Assembly: GCA_019637175.1 (NCBI GenBank)
Contig: JAHBWD010000014.1
Coordinates: forward strand, 1 to 64,000
Direction of reading: 5' to 3'
Source of the DNA: Labilithrix sp.
Lineage (GTDB): Bacteria > Myxococcota_A > Polyangia > Polyangiales > Polyangiaceae
Length of the DNA stretch: 64,000 bases
Both the position numbers and the translations under genes were made by a program. The notes beneath the pieces were generated by a model. That model was given only the letters and a program-made list of their open reading frames with translations, did not search any database and was not told the origin of the DNA. Positions 33,330 to 42,527 of the stretch are shown in pieces (positions within the stretch are counted from its first letter, which is position 1; every line of letters begins with the position of its first letter).

Positions 33330-33683
33330 ATGCAATTCCTCATCATCATCAACAGCGACGAGAAGGCCGAGACCAAGGCGACCGTGGAGCAGCAGAAGGA
33401 GGTCTACGAGGCGTACATGAAGTACACCGCCGACCTGAAGACCGCGGGCGTGCTCCTCGGCGGCGAGGCCCTCGAGCCGAGCGCCAAGGGCGCGCGGGTC
33501 GGCTGGAAGGACGGCCGTCAGGTCGTCGTCGACGGGCCGTTCACGGAGGCCAAAGAGGTCGTCGGCGGGTACTACCTCATCGACGTCAAGAGCCGCGAGG
33601 AGGCGATCGAGTGGGCCGCCAAGTGCCCGGGCTCGCGCTTCAGCCCGGTCGAGGTTCGGTCCGTGATGATCTTCAACAAGTAG
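33330..33683 (+). CDS. YCII-related (DGPF-domain) protein
   Basis: 117 residues, with the DGPF signature at ~68-72 (VVVDGPFTEAKEVVGGYYLIDV) and a dimeric alpha/beta ferredoxin-like fold expected. AAGGAG lies six bases before ATG 33330. DGPF proteins are the usual genomic partner of ECF42 sigma factors, whose gene follows 85 bp later. Their biochemical role is unsettled; they may be small enzymes or ligand-binding modulators. Confidence 0.92.
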   Translation: MQFLIIINSDEKAETKATVEQQKEVYEAYMKYTADLKTAGVLLGGEALEPSAKGARVGWKDGRQVVVDGPFTEAKEVVGGYYLIDVKSREEAIEWAAKCPGSRFSPVEVRSVMIFNK

Positions 33684-33768
33684 TCCGTCGGTCGATCGCC
33701 GCGCCTCCGGACCGGGGGCGCGAGCCGGCGCTTCGCCGCAGACGACATCGGTGCTTTGATGCGGAGCC

Positions 33769-35031
33769 GTGCAGGCTGCCGCAGCTCATCGCGTCGTCGA
33801 AGCGATCTGGCGCTTGGAGGCGGGGAAGGTCACGGCGAGGCTCGTTCGCCTCGTCCGTGACGTCGACCTCGCCGAAGAGATCGCCCAGGAAGCGCTCGTC
33901 GCCGCCCTCGAGCGGTGGCCGAGCGGAGGTGTGCCCGACAATCCGGGAGCCTGGCTCATGGCCACCGCGAAGCATCGCGCGATCGACGAGCTGCGCCGCC
34001 AGAGGCGCGTCGAGTCCAAGCAAGAGGCCGTCGCGAGCGAGACGCAGACGGTCACGGAGGCGACCTTCGACGAGGCCGCCGACGATGACGTCGGCGACGA
34101 TCTCTTGCGCCTCGTCTTCGTCGCCTGCCACCCCGTGCTGTCGCGCGAGGCGCAGGTCGCGCTCACGCTGCGCCTGCTCGGCGGCCTCACGACCGCGGAG
34201 ATCGCGCGGGCCTTCGTCGCGTCCGAGCCGACGATCGCGCAGCGCATCGTCCGCGCGAAGAAGACGCTCGCCGAGAAGAGGATCCCCTTCGAAGTGCCGC
34301 GCGGCGCGGAGCTCGCGCCGCGGCTGGCCGCGGTCATCGAGGTCATCTATCTCATCTTCAACGAGGGCTACTCCGCGACCGCGGGCGACGACTGGATGCG
34401 CCCTGGCCTCTGCGAAGACGCGCTCCGCCTCGGCCGCGTCCTCGCCGAGCTCGTGCCGCGCGAGCCCGACGTCCATGCGCTCGTCGCGCTCATGGAGATC
34501 CAGGCTTCACGCACGGAAGCGCGCACCGGAACGGACGGCGAGCCCGTGCTGATCCTCGACCAGGATCGGTCGCGATGGGATCGAGAGCGCATCGCGCGTG
34601 GCCTCGCCGCGCTCGTTCGCGCCGAGGAGATCTGCGGTTCCGGGCGCACGCCGTACGTGCTCCAGGCGGAGATCGCCGCGTGTCACGCGCGCGCCGCGAC
34701 CGCCGAGGAGACCGACTGGGCGCGCATCGCGGTCCACTACGCAGCGCTCGGCAACCTCGCGCCGAGCCCTATCGTCGAGCTCAATCGCGCGGTCGCGATC
34801 GCGTACGCCTTCGGCCCGGCGGCCGGCCTCGCGATCGTCGACGCGCTCGACGCGGACGGCGCCCTCGCGAGCTACCACCTCTTGCCGAGCGTGCGCGGCG
34901 ATCTCCTCCTCAAGCTCGGGCGCCTCGAAGAAGCGCGCCGCGAGCTCGAGCGCGCCGCGTCGCTCACGCAGAACGCGCGCGAAAGAGAGATGCTGCTCGC
35001 GCGAGCGCGCTCGTGCCAGCCGGCGTCGTAG
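33769..35031 (+). CDS. ECF42-type sigma factor with long C-terminal extension
   Basis: A 420-residue sigma factor starting at GTG 33769. Sigma2 occupies ~8-75 (WRLEAGKVTARLVRLVRDVDLAEEIAQEALVAALERWP, NPGAWLMATAKHRAIDELRR). Sigma4 occupies ~115-165 (LTLRLLGGLTTAEIARAFVASEPTIAQRIVRAKKTLAEKRIPFEVP). The ~200-residue extension (DUF6596-type, helical, TPR-like) contains the group hallmark IYLIFNEGYSAT, and ends with LPSVRGDLLLKLGRLEEARREL. Such extensions are needed for ECF42 activity and replace a separate anti-sigma factor. Pairing with the DGPF protein gene supports the ECF42 call. The stop is convergent with the PIN toxin gene, one base apart. Confidence 0.94.
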   Translation: MQAAAAHRVVEAIWRLEAGKVTARLVRLVRDVDLAEEIAQEALVAALERWPSGGVPDNPGAWLMATAKHRAIDELRRQRRVESKQEAVASETQTVTEATFDEAADDDVGDDLLRLVFVACHPVLSREAQVALTLRLLGGLTTAEIARAFVASEPTIAQRIVRAKKTLAEKRIPFEVPRGAELAPRLAAVIEVIYLIFNEGYSATAGDDWMRPGLCEDALRLGRVLAELVPREPDVHALVALMEIQASRTEARTGTDGEPVLILDQDRSRWDRERIARGLAALVRAEEICGSGRTPYVLQAEIAACHARAATAEETDWARIAVHYAALGNLAPSPIVELNRAVAIAYAFGPAAGLAIVDALDADGALASYHLLPSVRGDLLLKLGRLEEARRELERAASLTQNAREREMLLARARSCQPAS

Positions 35032-35032
35032 C

Positions 35033-35440
35033 TCAGGGTTGGATCGTCACGACGTCGACGTCCTTCGCGTGGCTCGCGAGCGACGTCATGTCGTCGACGT
35101 CGACCGTCGCGATGACGGCCCCGCCGGCGAGCTCCGCGACGGCGACGACGAACGCGTCGACGGCGACGTCCGAGCGGCGCCGGGCGGCGCCCAGGAGCTG
35201 ACCGGCTCGTACGCCGACGCGCGAGTCGACGGGATGAACCTGGACGCGCTCCCGTCGGAGACCGGCGAACACCGCCGCGTCTGCGGCCCGGCCTCGAACG
35301 ACCTCCGCGAGCACCGCCGCGACCGTTCCGACGGGAAGGTCTCGCCGACGCATCGCCGCGATGAGCGCTCGCACGCGATCGCGCCGCTGCGCGGGACCGC
35401 GCGACATCGCCGAGAGCGCTTCGCTGTCGAGGAGGAGCAT
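35033..35440 (-). CDS. vapC: PIN-domain toxin (VapC-like ribonuclease)
   Basis: 135 residues with a PIN nuclease fold. The four acidic residues can be placed: Asp in MLLLDSEAL, Glu in AVLAEVVRG, Asp in SDVAVDAFVVA and Asp in IATVDVDDM. They bind magnesium for RNA cleavage, typically of tRNA or rRNA. ATG 35440 shares one base with the stop of the antitoxin gene (TGATG), so translation is coupled. The frame is open further upstream, but that extension lies inside the antitoxin gene and has no PIN sequence. It is the second gene of a toxin-antitoxin pair. Confidence 0.85.
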   Translation of the reverse strand: MLLLDSEALSAMSRGPAQRRDRVRALIAAMRRRDLPVGTVAAVLAEVVRGRAADAAVFAGLRRERVQVHPVDSRVGVRAGQLLGAARRRSDVAVDAFVVAVAELAGGAVIATVDVDDMTSLASHAKDVDVVTIQP

Positions 35441-35703
35441 CAGCCTGCCTTGCGCCGGCGCGCGCGCTTCGCCCAATCGTCGACGAGCTGCCCTGCCCAC
35501 TCGAGCGTCTCGGGTGGAATCGGGCCGTGCTGCTCCTCGAGCTCGTCGAGCCACTCGTCGACGGCCGCGAGGTGCTGGAGGCGCGAGACGTGCGCCGCGA
35601 TCGCGCGATCGACGGTCGCCGAGAGGCTGCGGTGCCCTACGAGATCGCGGAGCGCCGCGAGGTTCTCGGCCTCGAGCGTGAGCGTGACCTTTTCCTTGGC
35701 CAT
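35440..35703 (-). CDS. vapB: Ribbon-helix-helix antitoxin (VapB-like)
   Basis: 87 residues. The N-terminus MAKEKVTLTLEAENLAALRDLVGHRSLSATVDRAI fits a ribbon-helix-helix DNA-binding domain: a beta strand of alternating residues, then two helices. The acidic C-terminus (DEWLDELEEQHGPIPPETLEWAGQLVDDW) would wrap the toxin. ATG 35703 is chosen because it opens the RHH strand and lies five bases after a good -10 element; an ATG 21 bases upstream would fall before the predicted transcription start. The dimer should repress its own promoter. Confidence 0.82.
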   Translation of the reverse strand: MAKEKVTLTLEAENLAALRDLVGHRSLSATVDRAIAAHVSRLQHLAAVDEWLDELEEQHGPIPPETLEWAGQLVDDWAKRARRRKAG

Positions 35704-35706
35704 ACC

Positions 35707-35737
35707 CGATGATAGTACGTTCATACCATCGTCACAA
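35707..35737 (-). promoter_or_regulatory. Toxin-antitoxin promoter and operator, predicted leaderless mRNA
   Basis: On the minus strand TTGTGA (35732-35737) and TATCAT (35709-35714) are 17 bases apart, a good sigma-70 promoter. Transcription would begin at about the antitoxin ATG (35703), giving a leaderless mRNA. CGATG at 35727-35731 and its inverted copy at 35707-35711 bracket the -10/-35 spacer, a natural place for the RHH antitoxin to bind. The -35 element overlaps the end of the upstream hydrolase gene. Confidence 0.5.
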
Positions 35738-36664
35738 CCGCGGCCCGAGCCCTCGCGTCTCGCCGAGGTCCATGATCCACAGCCGCTCCGCGGCGTGGCC
35801 GCGCTCTCTCCACCACGCGCGCAGGCGCTCCGGCGGCTCGCCGAGCGGCTCGTCGGTCAGCTTGAACGTGCCCCAGTGCATGGCCACGAACGTCTTCGCG
35901 CCGAGGAGATCGAACGCGCGCCCCGCCTCTTCGGGCCCCATGTGCTGCGGCTGCATGAACCACGGCGGATCGTAGGCGCCGATCGGGAGCATCGCCCAGT
36001 CGATGCGGGGGAACCTCTCGGCGATCGCCGAGAACACCTGCTCGCTGAACGCGGTGTCGCCCGCGTGATAGCCCGTTCCCTCCGGCGACTCGTAGACGAA
36101 GCCTCCCCAGAGGCGCTTGTTCTTGTCCCACGGCGTTCGCATCGACCAGTGCTGCGCGGGCACGAGCGTCACCCGCAAATCGCCGACGACGTGCGACTCC
36201 CACCAGCCGAGCTCGACGACGCGAGGCAGCCCCGCGCCGCGCAGGATGTCGGCGTTGTCTCGGGGAACGATGTAGAGCGCATCTTTTCCGATCCGCGCGA
36301 GCGTCGGCAGATCGAGGTGGTCGTAGTGCGCGTGCGACACCGTCACGACGTCGAGCTTCGGACAGTCGCGCAAGGCGACGCCCGGCTCCGCGAGGCGCGC
36401 GATCGTGTGGATCCGCGACGACCAGATCGGATCGGTCGCCACGAGCGTTCCACCGAGGCGCATCACGAAGGTCGCGTGGCCGATCCACGTGAGGTGCGGC
36501 GACGTCTCGGCGAGCGCGCGGCCGTCGTTCGGGCGCCGCGGCGTCGTGAAGGGCGTCGTGTCACGCCGGCGCTTGCCGGCGATCCGATCGCCGACCTGCC
36601 ACTTGAGGAGATCGAGCGGCCCCTTGTCGGGGGTCGTTCCGTCGAGGTTCGTGTAGCGCGCCAC
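35732..36664 (-). CDS. MBL-fold metallohydrolase (NAPE-PLD/UlaG-like)
   Basis: 310 residues. Metal-binding signatures in order are LTWIGHATFVMRLGGT, the HxHxDH motif VSHAHYDHLDLPTL, PAQHWSMRTPWD, YHAGDTAF and VAMHWGTFKLTDEP. The WIGHAT opening and the W-rich PAQHWS loop are those of N-acylphosphatidylethanolamine phospholipase D-like enzymes, so a phospholipid or phosphodiester substrate is possible. The gene starts three bases after the jag stop, at the position where mnmE usually follows in the rpmH operon, and is probably co-transcribed with yidC-jag. Confidence 0.9.
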   Translation of the reverse strand: MARYTNLDGTTPDKGPLDLLKWQVGDRIAGKRRRDTTPFTTPRRPNDGRALAETSPHLTWIGHATFVMRLGGTLVATDPIWSSRIHTIARLAEPGVALRDCPKLDVVTVSHAHYDHLDLPTLARIGKDALYIVPRDNADILRGAGLPRVVELGWWESHVVGDLRVTLVPAQHWSMRTPWDKNKRLWGGFVYESPEGTGYHAGDTAFSEQVFSAIAERFPRIDWAMLPIGAYDPPWFMQPQHMGPEEAGRAFDLLGAKTFVAMHWGTFKLTDEPLGEPPERLRAWWRERGHAAERLWIMDLGETRGLGPRL

Positions 36665-36667
36665 CGA

Positions 36668-37270
36668 TCAGGCGGGCGCGCCGCCCGATCCGGCAGCTCC
36701 GGCAGCGCCCTTCACGGGGATGATCTGCACGCGGCGATCGGGGCCCTCGCCGTGGCTCTCGGTGCGCACGCCGCCGATGTCTTTGAGCGCCATGTGCACG
36801 ACGCGACGATCGCGCGCGCTCATCGGATCGAACGTGATGATCTTGCCTTCCTTGGCGACGCGGCGCGCGAGCTTCTGCGCCATCTCGGCGAGCTGATCCT
36901 CGTGGCGCGCGCGATAGCCCTCGGCGTCGACCGCGATGTGCTTGCGCGGCTCGCCCGGTTTGTGGGCGATGCGCGTCGTGAGGTACTGGATCGCCTCGAG
37001 CACGCTGCCTCGCTTGCCGATCACGCGGCCCGCGTCGGGGCCCTCGATCTCGAGGCGGATCTCGTCGGCCGAGCCTTCGCCGTCGTCGGGCGCGAGCGAG
37101 ACCTCCGCGTCCATGTCCATCTTCTCGAGGAGCATGTCGACGAAGTTCAGCGCGCGTTCGGTCTGCGGATCGAGCGGCCCGTCGTCGTGATCGTCGGCCT
37201 CGGCGCCCTCGGCGCCGCGCGCCGCGTCGACGTTCCCCGCATCCCCAGTTTCGCGCTCGGTGCTAGACAC
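36668..37270 (-). CDS. jag: KH/R3H RNA-binding protein Jag (KhpB)
   Basis: 200 residues. An acidic N-terminal linker is followed by a Jag-N-like helix, a KH domain with the GxxG loop in RVIGKRGSVLEAIQYLTTRI, and an R3H domain (ITFDPMSARDRRVVHMALKD) at ~150-180. It binds RNA and in other bacteria affects cell division and envelope growth. GTG 37270, eight bases inside the end of yidC and preceded by GGAAAGGAAAAGG, is preferred over a TTG 18 bases upstream. This is the standard place for jag, after yidC. Confidence 0.9.
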   Translation of the reverse strand: MSSTERETGDAGNVDAARGAEGAEADDHDDGPLDPQTERALNFVDMLLEKMDMDAEVSLAPDDGEGSADEIRLEIEGPDAGRVIGKRGSVLEAIQYLTTRIAHKPGEPRKHIAVDAEGYRARHEDQLAEMAQKLARRVAKEGKIITFDPMSARDRRVVHMALKDIGGVRTESHGEGPDRRVQIIPVKGAAGAAGSGGAPA

Positions 37271-39050
37271 GTGCCTTTTCCTTTCCAAACCTGTCGGGCG
37301 GCGACGACTTCCGCGTCTCGCCCTTCTGTTTTACGACGATCCCCTTGCCCTTGTCGCCCCCGTCGTCGGATCGCGGCGCGACCCGCTCCACGATCAGCTG
37401 CTGGGCGATGCCGAGGACGCTGTTGGTGAGCATGTAGACGCCGAGCGCCGCGGGCAAAAAGAGCATCATCACGGTGAAGACCGCCGGCAGCATGTACATC
37501 ATCATCTTCTGCTGCATGGGATCCATGCCCTGCTGCGGGACGATGCGCTGCTGCACGATCATGAACACGCCGAGGAGGAGCGGCAGGATGTAGAACTTGT
37601 CGGGCGCCGACAGGTCGGCGAACCACAAGAAGCGCGTGTGGTACATCTCCACGGCCGTCTGGAGCGTCGTGTACATCGCGAACCAGACGGGCATCTGCAC
37701 GAGCTGCGGGAGGCACCCGCCGAACGGGTTCACCCCGTGCTTCTTCCACAGCTCCATCATCGCGAGGTTCTTCGCCTGCGCGTCGTCGGAGAACTTCTCG
37801 TTGATCTTGTCGACCTCCGGCTTGAGCCGGCGCATCGCGATGGTCGTCTTGATCGACTTGAGCGTGAGCGGGAAGAGGAGCGTGCGCAGCCCGATCGTCA
37901 TGACGATGATCGCCACGCCCCAGTTGCCGAACGTGATGTGGTCGTGGATGAAGTCGAGCACCCTGACGAGGACGTTCGCGACCGGCGCGAAGAACCCCAG
38001 GTTCAACAGATCGCCGAGCTTCGGCGCTCCGCCCGCGGCGTGCTTGAGCACGTCGCGCTCCTTCGGGCCGAAGAAGGCGATCTGGCGGTACGTCGCCGTC
38101 GCCTCGGGCGCGAGCTCCTTCGCCGGGTAGACGAGCTTCGTCTGGTAGATCGCCGCCGCTTCGTCGGCGTCGGGCGCCTGACCGGGCGCGGTGAGCCAGG
38201 GCTCGGCGAGGATCGCGCACGTCGGCGCTTCGGCCACCGCGCCCTCGCCCGGCTGAGGCACGAGCGTCTGCGCGAAGTAGTGGCTGTTGACCGAGCCGTA
38301 GCGATCGACGCCGGGCACCGTGAGCCAGCCGCCCTTGAAGTCGTCCTTCTGCTTGCGCGTGACGTCTTTGCCGACCGCGCACGACAGCTCCGTCTGGAAC
38401 GGCGAGACCCTGCCGAGGCTCCCCTTGATGTCGGCGTTCTTGTGGAACGCGTACGCGCCGATCGTGAGCTGGTGCTTCTTCGGCGCGCTCGTTCGGTTCT
38501 TCAACGTCGTGTCGACGATGAGCTCGAAGGGACGCGTCGGGTGCGCCGAGACGGTCTTGACGATCTGGACGTCGTCGTCCTCGTACGTGAACTTGCACGA
38601 CTTGTCGTCGGGGCCGCGCTCGAGGTGCCAGAGGAAGCGGTCGTATTTGAGCTGATCGTTCGCGTCGGGCCCGCGGAAGAGGGTGCGGAGCGATCGCCAG
38701 CGCTCGTGATCGGGCGTCGTCGACAGGTCGTGCGCGTCGGACTCGGCGTACTGCTTGTCGGTCAGCGCGAAGTGGGTGATGGCCGCGCCGCGCGCCGAGA
38801 GCTCGGCGTTGAAGCGAACGCCGCGGATCGTGCACGTCTCGCCTTCGGCGGGGCGGTTCGGCTCGCCCGGCTTCTGCGGCGGATCGAGCGCGTCGGGCAC
38901 GAAGTTGGGCGCGTTGACGTACGTCTCGTCGGGCGCTTGCAGGGCTTGCGCGTGATCCTTCGATCCCGTGATGAGCGGCAGGCCGTAGAAGTAGAAGAGG
39001 AGGATCGCACCCGCGATCACGGCCCAGCGCAGGACACTGCTCTTTTCCAT
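37263..39050 (-). CDS. yidC: Membrane protein insertase YidC
   Basis: 595-residue Gram-negative type YidC, which inserts and folds inner-membrane proteins with or without SecYEG. TM1 is at ~7-25 (VLRWAVIAGAILLFYFYGLPLI). A large periplasmic P1 domain follows at ~40-350, then the conserved core of five helices with WGVAIIVMTIGLRTLLFPL, the cytoplasmic hairpin KSIKTTIAMRRLKPEVDKINEKF, FGGCLPQLVQMPVWFAMY and the last helices. The conserved Arg in TM2 (GLRTLLFP) is present. The C-terminus is basic and may contact ribosomes. It lies 15 bp after yidD. Confidence 0.96.
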   Translation of the reverse strand: MEKSSVLRWAVIAGAILLFYFYGLPLITGSKDHAQALQAPDETYVNAPNFVPDALDPPQKPGEPNRPAEGETCTIRGVRFNAELSARGAAITHFALTDKQYAESDAHDLSTTPDHERWRSLRTLFRGPDANDQLKYDRFLWHLERGPDDKSCKFTYEDDDVQIVKTVSAHPTRPFELIVDTTLKNRTSAPKKHQLTIGAYAFHKNADIKGSLGRVSPFQTELSCAVGKDVTRKQKDDFKGGWLTVPGVDRYGSVNSHYFAQTLVPQPGEGAVAEAPTCAILAEPWLTAPGQAPDADEAAAIYQTKLVYPAKELAPEATATYRQIAFFGPKERDVLKHAAGGAPKLGDLLNLGFFAPVANVLVRVLDFIHDHITFGNWGVAIIVMTIGLRTLLFPLTLKSIKTTIAMRRLKPEVDKINEKFSDDAQAKNLAMMELWKKHGVNPFGGCLPQLVQMPVWFAMYTTLQTAVEMYHTRFLWFADLSAPDKFYILPLLLGVFMIVQQRIVPQQGMDPMQQKMMMYMLPAVFTVMMLFLPAALGVYMLTNSVLGIAQQLIVERVAPRSDDGGDKGKGIVVKQKGETRKSSPPDRFGKEKARV

Positions 39051-39065
39051 TGGTGCTTTCGAGTC

Positions 39066-39347
39066 CTACTGCGCTGAAGGCGGAGGGTCGTAACCCCCCG
39101 GATGAAACGGGTGGCACTTACACAGGCGTTTGACCGAAAGCAAGCTGCCCCGTGCGGCCCCGTGGCCCTCGATGCAGGCGAGCGCGTACCGCGAGCACGA
39201 AGGCTCGAAGCGGCAGACGCGCCCGAGCCATGGGGACACGATCTGCTGGTACAGACGGATGAGCGCCATGAGCAGGCGGGCCGGCACGCCCGGAAGATGA
39301 GGCCAAGGGGCGCGTCGCGCCACCATGGATCGCGTCGAAATCGTCAT
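39066..39347 (-). CDS. yidD: Membrane protein insertion efficiency factor YidD
   Basis: 93 residues. The family core is complete: LMALIRLYQQIVSPWLGRVCRFEPSCSRYALACIEGHGA, LLSVKRLCKCHPFHPGGYDPPP. The two conserved Cys pairs and the Arg-Phe-Pro/Glu-Pro-Ser-Cys-Ser-x-Tyr motif are diagnostic. YidD helps YidC-dependent insertion at the inner membrane. ATG 39347 overlaps the rnpA stop (ATGA). An earlier in-frame start would lie wholly within rnpA. Confidence 0.94.
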   Translation of the reverse strand: MTISTRSMVARRAPWPHLPGVPARLLMALIRLYQQIVSPWLGRVCRFEPSCSRYALACIEGHGAARGSLLSVKRLCKCHPFHPGGYDPPPSAQ

Positions 39348-39742
39348 GAAACGGCCTCTAGCGCGGCGGTGCATCGCTCGAGGAGCTTGCGCCGCGTGCG
39401 CTGCCACTCCGAGCGAACCTCGGCCAGCGTGAGCTCGTGGGCGCCGGCGCGCGCGATCACCACGAGATCCACGCCGTCGGGGACGAAGTCGGGCCAGAGG
39501 CGAAAGCACTCGCGAACGAGGCGCTTGATGCGGTTGCGACACACGGCATTGCCGACCTTCCGCGTCGTGACGATGCCGAGGCGAGCGCAGGCGTTTCGCG
39601 GCTCGGGGCAGTCGCGGTCCGGCGCGCGCGGCGCCACGAGGAACACGAAGTGAGCAGACTGCGCGCGGAGCCCGCCGTCCTGAACGCGCACGAAGTCCGA
39701 GCGCCGGCGGATCCGCCGGTCCTTACCGAACGCGAGGCTCAG
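39344..39742 (-). CDS. rnpA: Ribonuclease P protein component, probable CTG start
   Basis: The protein subunit of RNase P, which matures tRNA 5' ends. The core is RKVGNAVCRNRIKRLVRECFRLW, the RnpA signature. The first standard start (GTG at 39691) would remove the conserved N-terminal segment. Upstream in frame lies SLAFGKDRRIRRRSDFVRVQ, which matches the usual RnpA opening (SL.F.K..RL.RRSDF). The only plausible start for it is CTG at 39742, one base after the rpmH stop; a TGA lies in frame further up, and no ATG, GTG or TTG lies between. This gives 132 residues, normal for RnpA. Re-initiation by ribosomes finishing rpmH would explain the weak codon. Confidence 0.88.
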   Translation of the reverse strand: MSLAFGKDRRIRRRSDFVRVQDGGLRAQSAHFVFLVAPRAPDRDCPEPRNACARLGIVTTRKVGNAVCRNRIKRLVRECFRLWPDFVPDGVDLVVIARAGAHELTLAEVRSEWQRTRRKLLERCTAALEAVS

Positions 39743-39743
39743 A

Positions 39744-39902
39744 TCACTTCTTGTAGATCGTCACCGTGAGGCGCTTGCGGCCCTTGCGGCGACGGTTCGC
39801 GAGCACCTTCTGCCCACCTTGCGTCGCCATCCGGGCGCGGAATCCGTGGGTGCGCAGGCGGCGCGTGTTGTGAGGCTGATAGGTGCGTTTCGGCTTTGCC
39901 AT
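39744..39902 (-). CDS. rpmH: 50S ribosomal protein L34
   Basis: 52 residues, rich in Arg and Lys, with the invariant [27 protein letters not shown] opening shortened to [12 protein letters not shown] and the [18 protein letters not shown]-type tail. L34 is the first gene of the rpmH-rnpA-yidD-yidC-jag operon. ATG 39902 gives the exact L34 N-terminus; the longer open frame upstream is not part of the protein. Confidence 0.97.
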   Translation of the reverse strand: MAKPKRTYQPHNTRRLRTHGFRARMATQGGQKVLANRRRKGRKRLTVTIYKK

Positions 39903-39949
39903 GACGGTTGCTCGGGAAGCCCGCGGCCACGAGGGCAGCTGGGCCGCGC

Positions 39950-39978
39950 AAAAAAGCATCGCGGCGGCCCTCTGTCAA
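39950..39978 (-). promoter_or_regulatory. Candidate rpmH operon promoter
   Basis: A perfect TTGACA (39973-39978) is followed after 17 bases by TTTTTT (39950-39955), a poor -10. It is placed about 48 bases before the rpmH start. The -35 is convincing; the -10 is not. Confidence 0.35.
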
Positions 39979-40118
39979 GCTCGGGCAGGCGAGGGCCTCA
40001 CCGCCGGGCGCGCTTATCGAAGCGGCTTCGGCTTTGCGAAGCGCCGCAGCGCGCAGAGTTTTTCTTTCGTGAACGCACGGTTACCGGTTAGGCTGAGCCG
40101 CAAACGGGAACCTTTCTT

Positions 40119-41885
<1,767 letters not shown>

Positions 41886-41946
41886 GGCTCGCTCCGGAGC
41901 TGGTTTGGTCAGCTGAAGGAACGCCTGCCGGCACCAAAAGCACGAT

Positions 41947-42333
41947 TCAACCGCCAGTGCCGGCGTCCTTGACCGCTGCCGGTGGCCCCGATCCGCCGGA
42001 GCTGCTCGACCAGAGAGCACACGCCAGTAAAGGTGGCAGGGAAGTAGCGATCTGGCACACCGTCCCTTCCGGACACTGAAGAACACTGCAGTCTGGCTGG
42101 TCCGTGCAGTGCCCTTCGACGGCGCCTTCGCCCAGGACGTACAACACGCACTCGAGACCGGCCGAGCGACCGGTGCACTGACTCGAGGACTCGCAGGCCG
42201 CTCCGAGCGACGACCGGTCGAGCTGCGCGAGCTGCGACGTCGAGGTCGTGCTCTCGGTCGTGTCATCGGTGGTCGCGCACGCAGCGACCACGAGCAGGAT
42301 CCCTACGGACGCGAGGGGGCAATACAGCTTCAT
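41947..42333 (-). CDS. Small cysteine-containing lipoprotein
   Basis: 128 residues. ATG 42333 has AGGAGG seven bases upstream and opens the signal peptide (lipobox VAAC). The mature part is Ser/Thr-rich (DDTTESTTSTSQL) and then has six or more cysteines (CESSSQCTGRSAGLECVLY, CTDQPDCSVLQCPEGTVCQ), which suggests a compact disulphide fold. It has no family that I recognise. It is convergent with the OmpA gene. Confidence 0.72.
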   Translation of the reverse strand: MKLYCPLASVGILLVVAACATTDDTTESTTSTSQLAQLDRSSLGAACESSSQCTGRSAGLECVLYVLGEGAVEGHCTDQPDCSVLQCPEGTVCQIATSLPPLLACALWSSSSGGSGPPAAVKDAGTGG

Positions 42334-42353
42334 CTGCGCTCCTCCTGAACAAA

Positions 42354-42383
42354 CTGATACCCGTGACGTACTCTGAGTCTCAA
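42354..42383 (-). promoter_or_regulatory. Candidate promoter of the small lipoprotein gene
   Basis: TTGAGA (42378-42383) and TATCAG (42354-42359) lie 18 bases apart on the minus strand, with the -10 element about 20 bases before the start codon and the AGGAGG site in between. Confidence 0.4.
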
Positions 42384-42462
42384 CGTCGGTCACCGCATCG
42401 ACAGCACGGTTCTCTCGTTGCGCTGGAAGGCGGCGCGGTGCCGCGATCGCATCCGAGACGGG

Positions 42463-42496
42463 CTCGCCTTCGTCATGCCCGCGGGCCGGAGGCGAG
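42463..42496 (-). other. Hairpin downstream of the CAP-domain gene
   Basis: Ten-base arms (42463-42472 and 42487-42496) pair with one G-U and a 14-nt GC-rich loop. It lies 32 bases after the CAP gene stop on the minus strand. No U-run follows, so a terminator role is uncertain. Confidence 0.3.
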
Positions 42497-42527
42497 GCGT
42501 AGCGAGGGCAGTCGTCTACGGCCCATC

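Noticed and set aside
40022-40067. Hairpin followed by a T-rich run in the rpmH/OmpA divergent gap
   Set aside because: The stem has a two-base bulge and ends 11 bases before the T-run, and there is no gene upstream on that strand to terminate.
41904-41938. TTTGGT / ACCAAA inverted repeat between the OmpA and small lipoprotein genes
   Set aside because: Only six base pairs with a 23-base loop; too weak to call a terminator.
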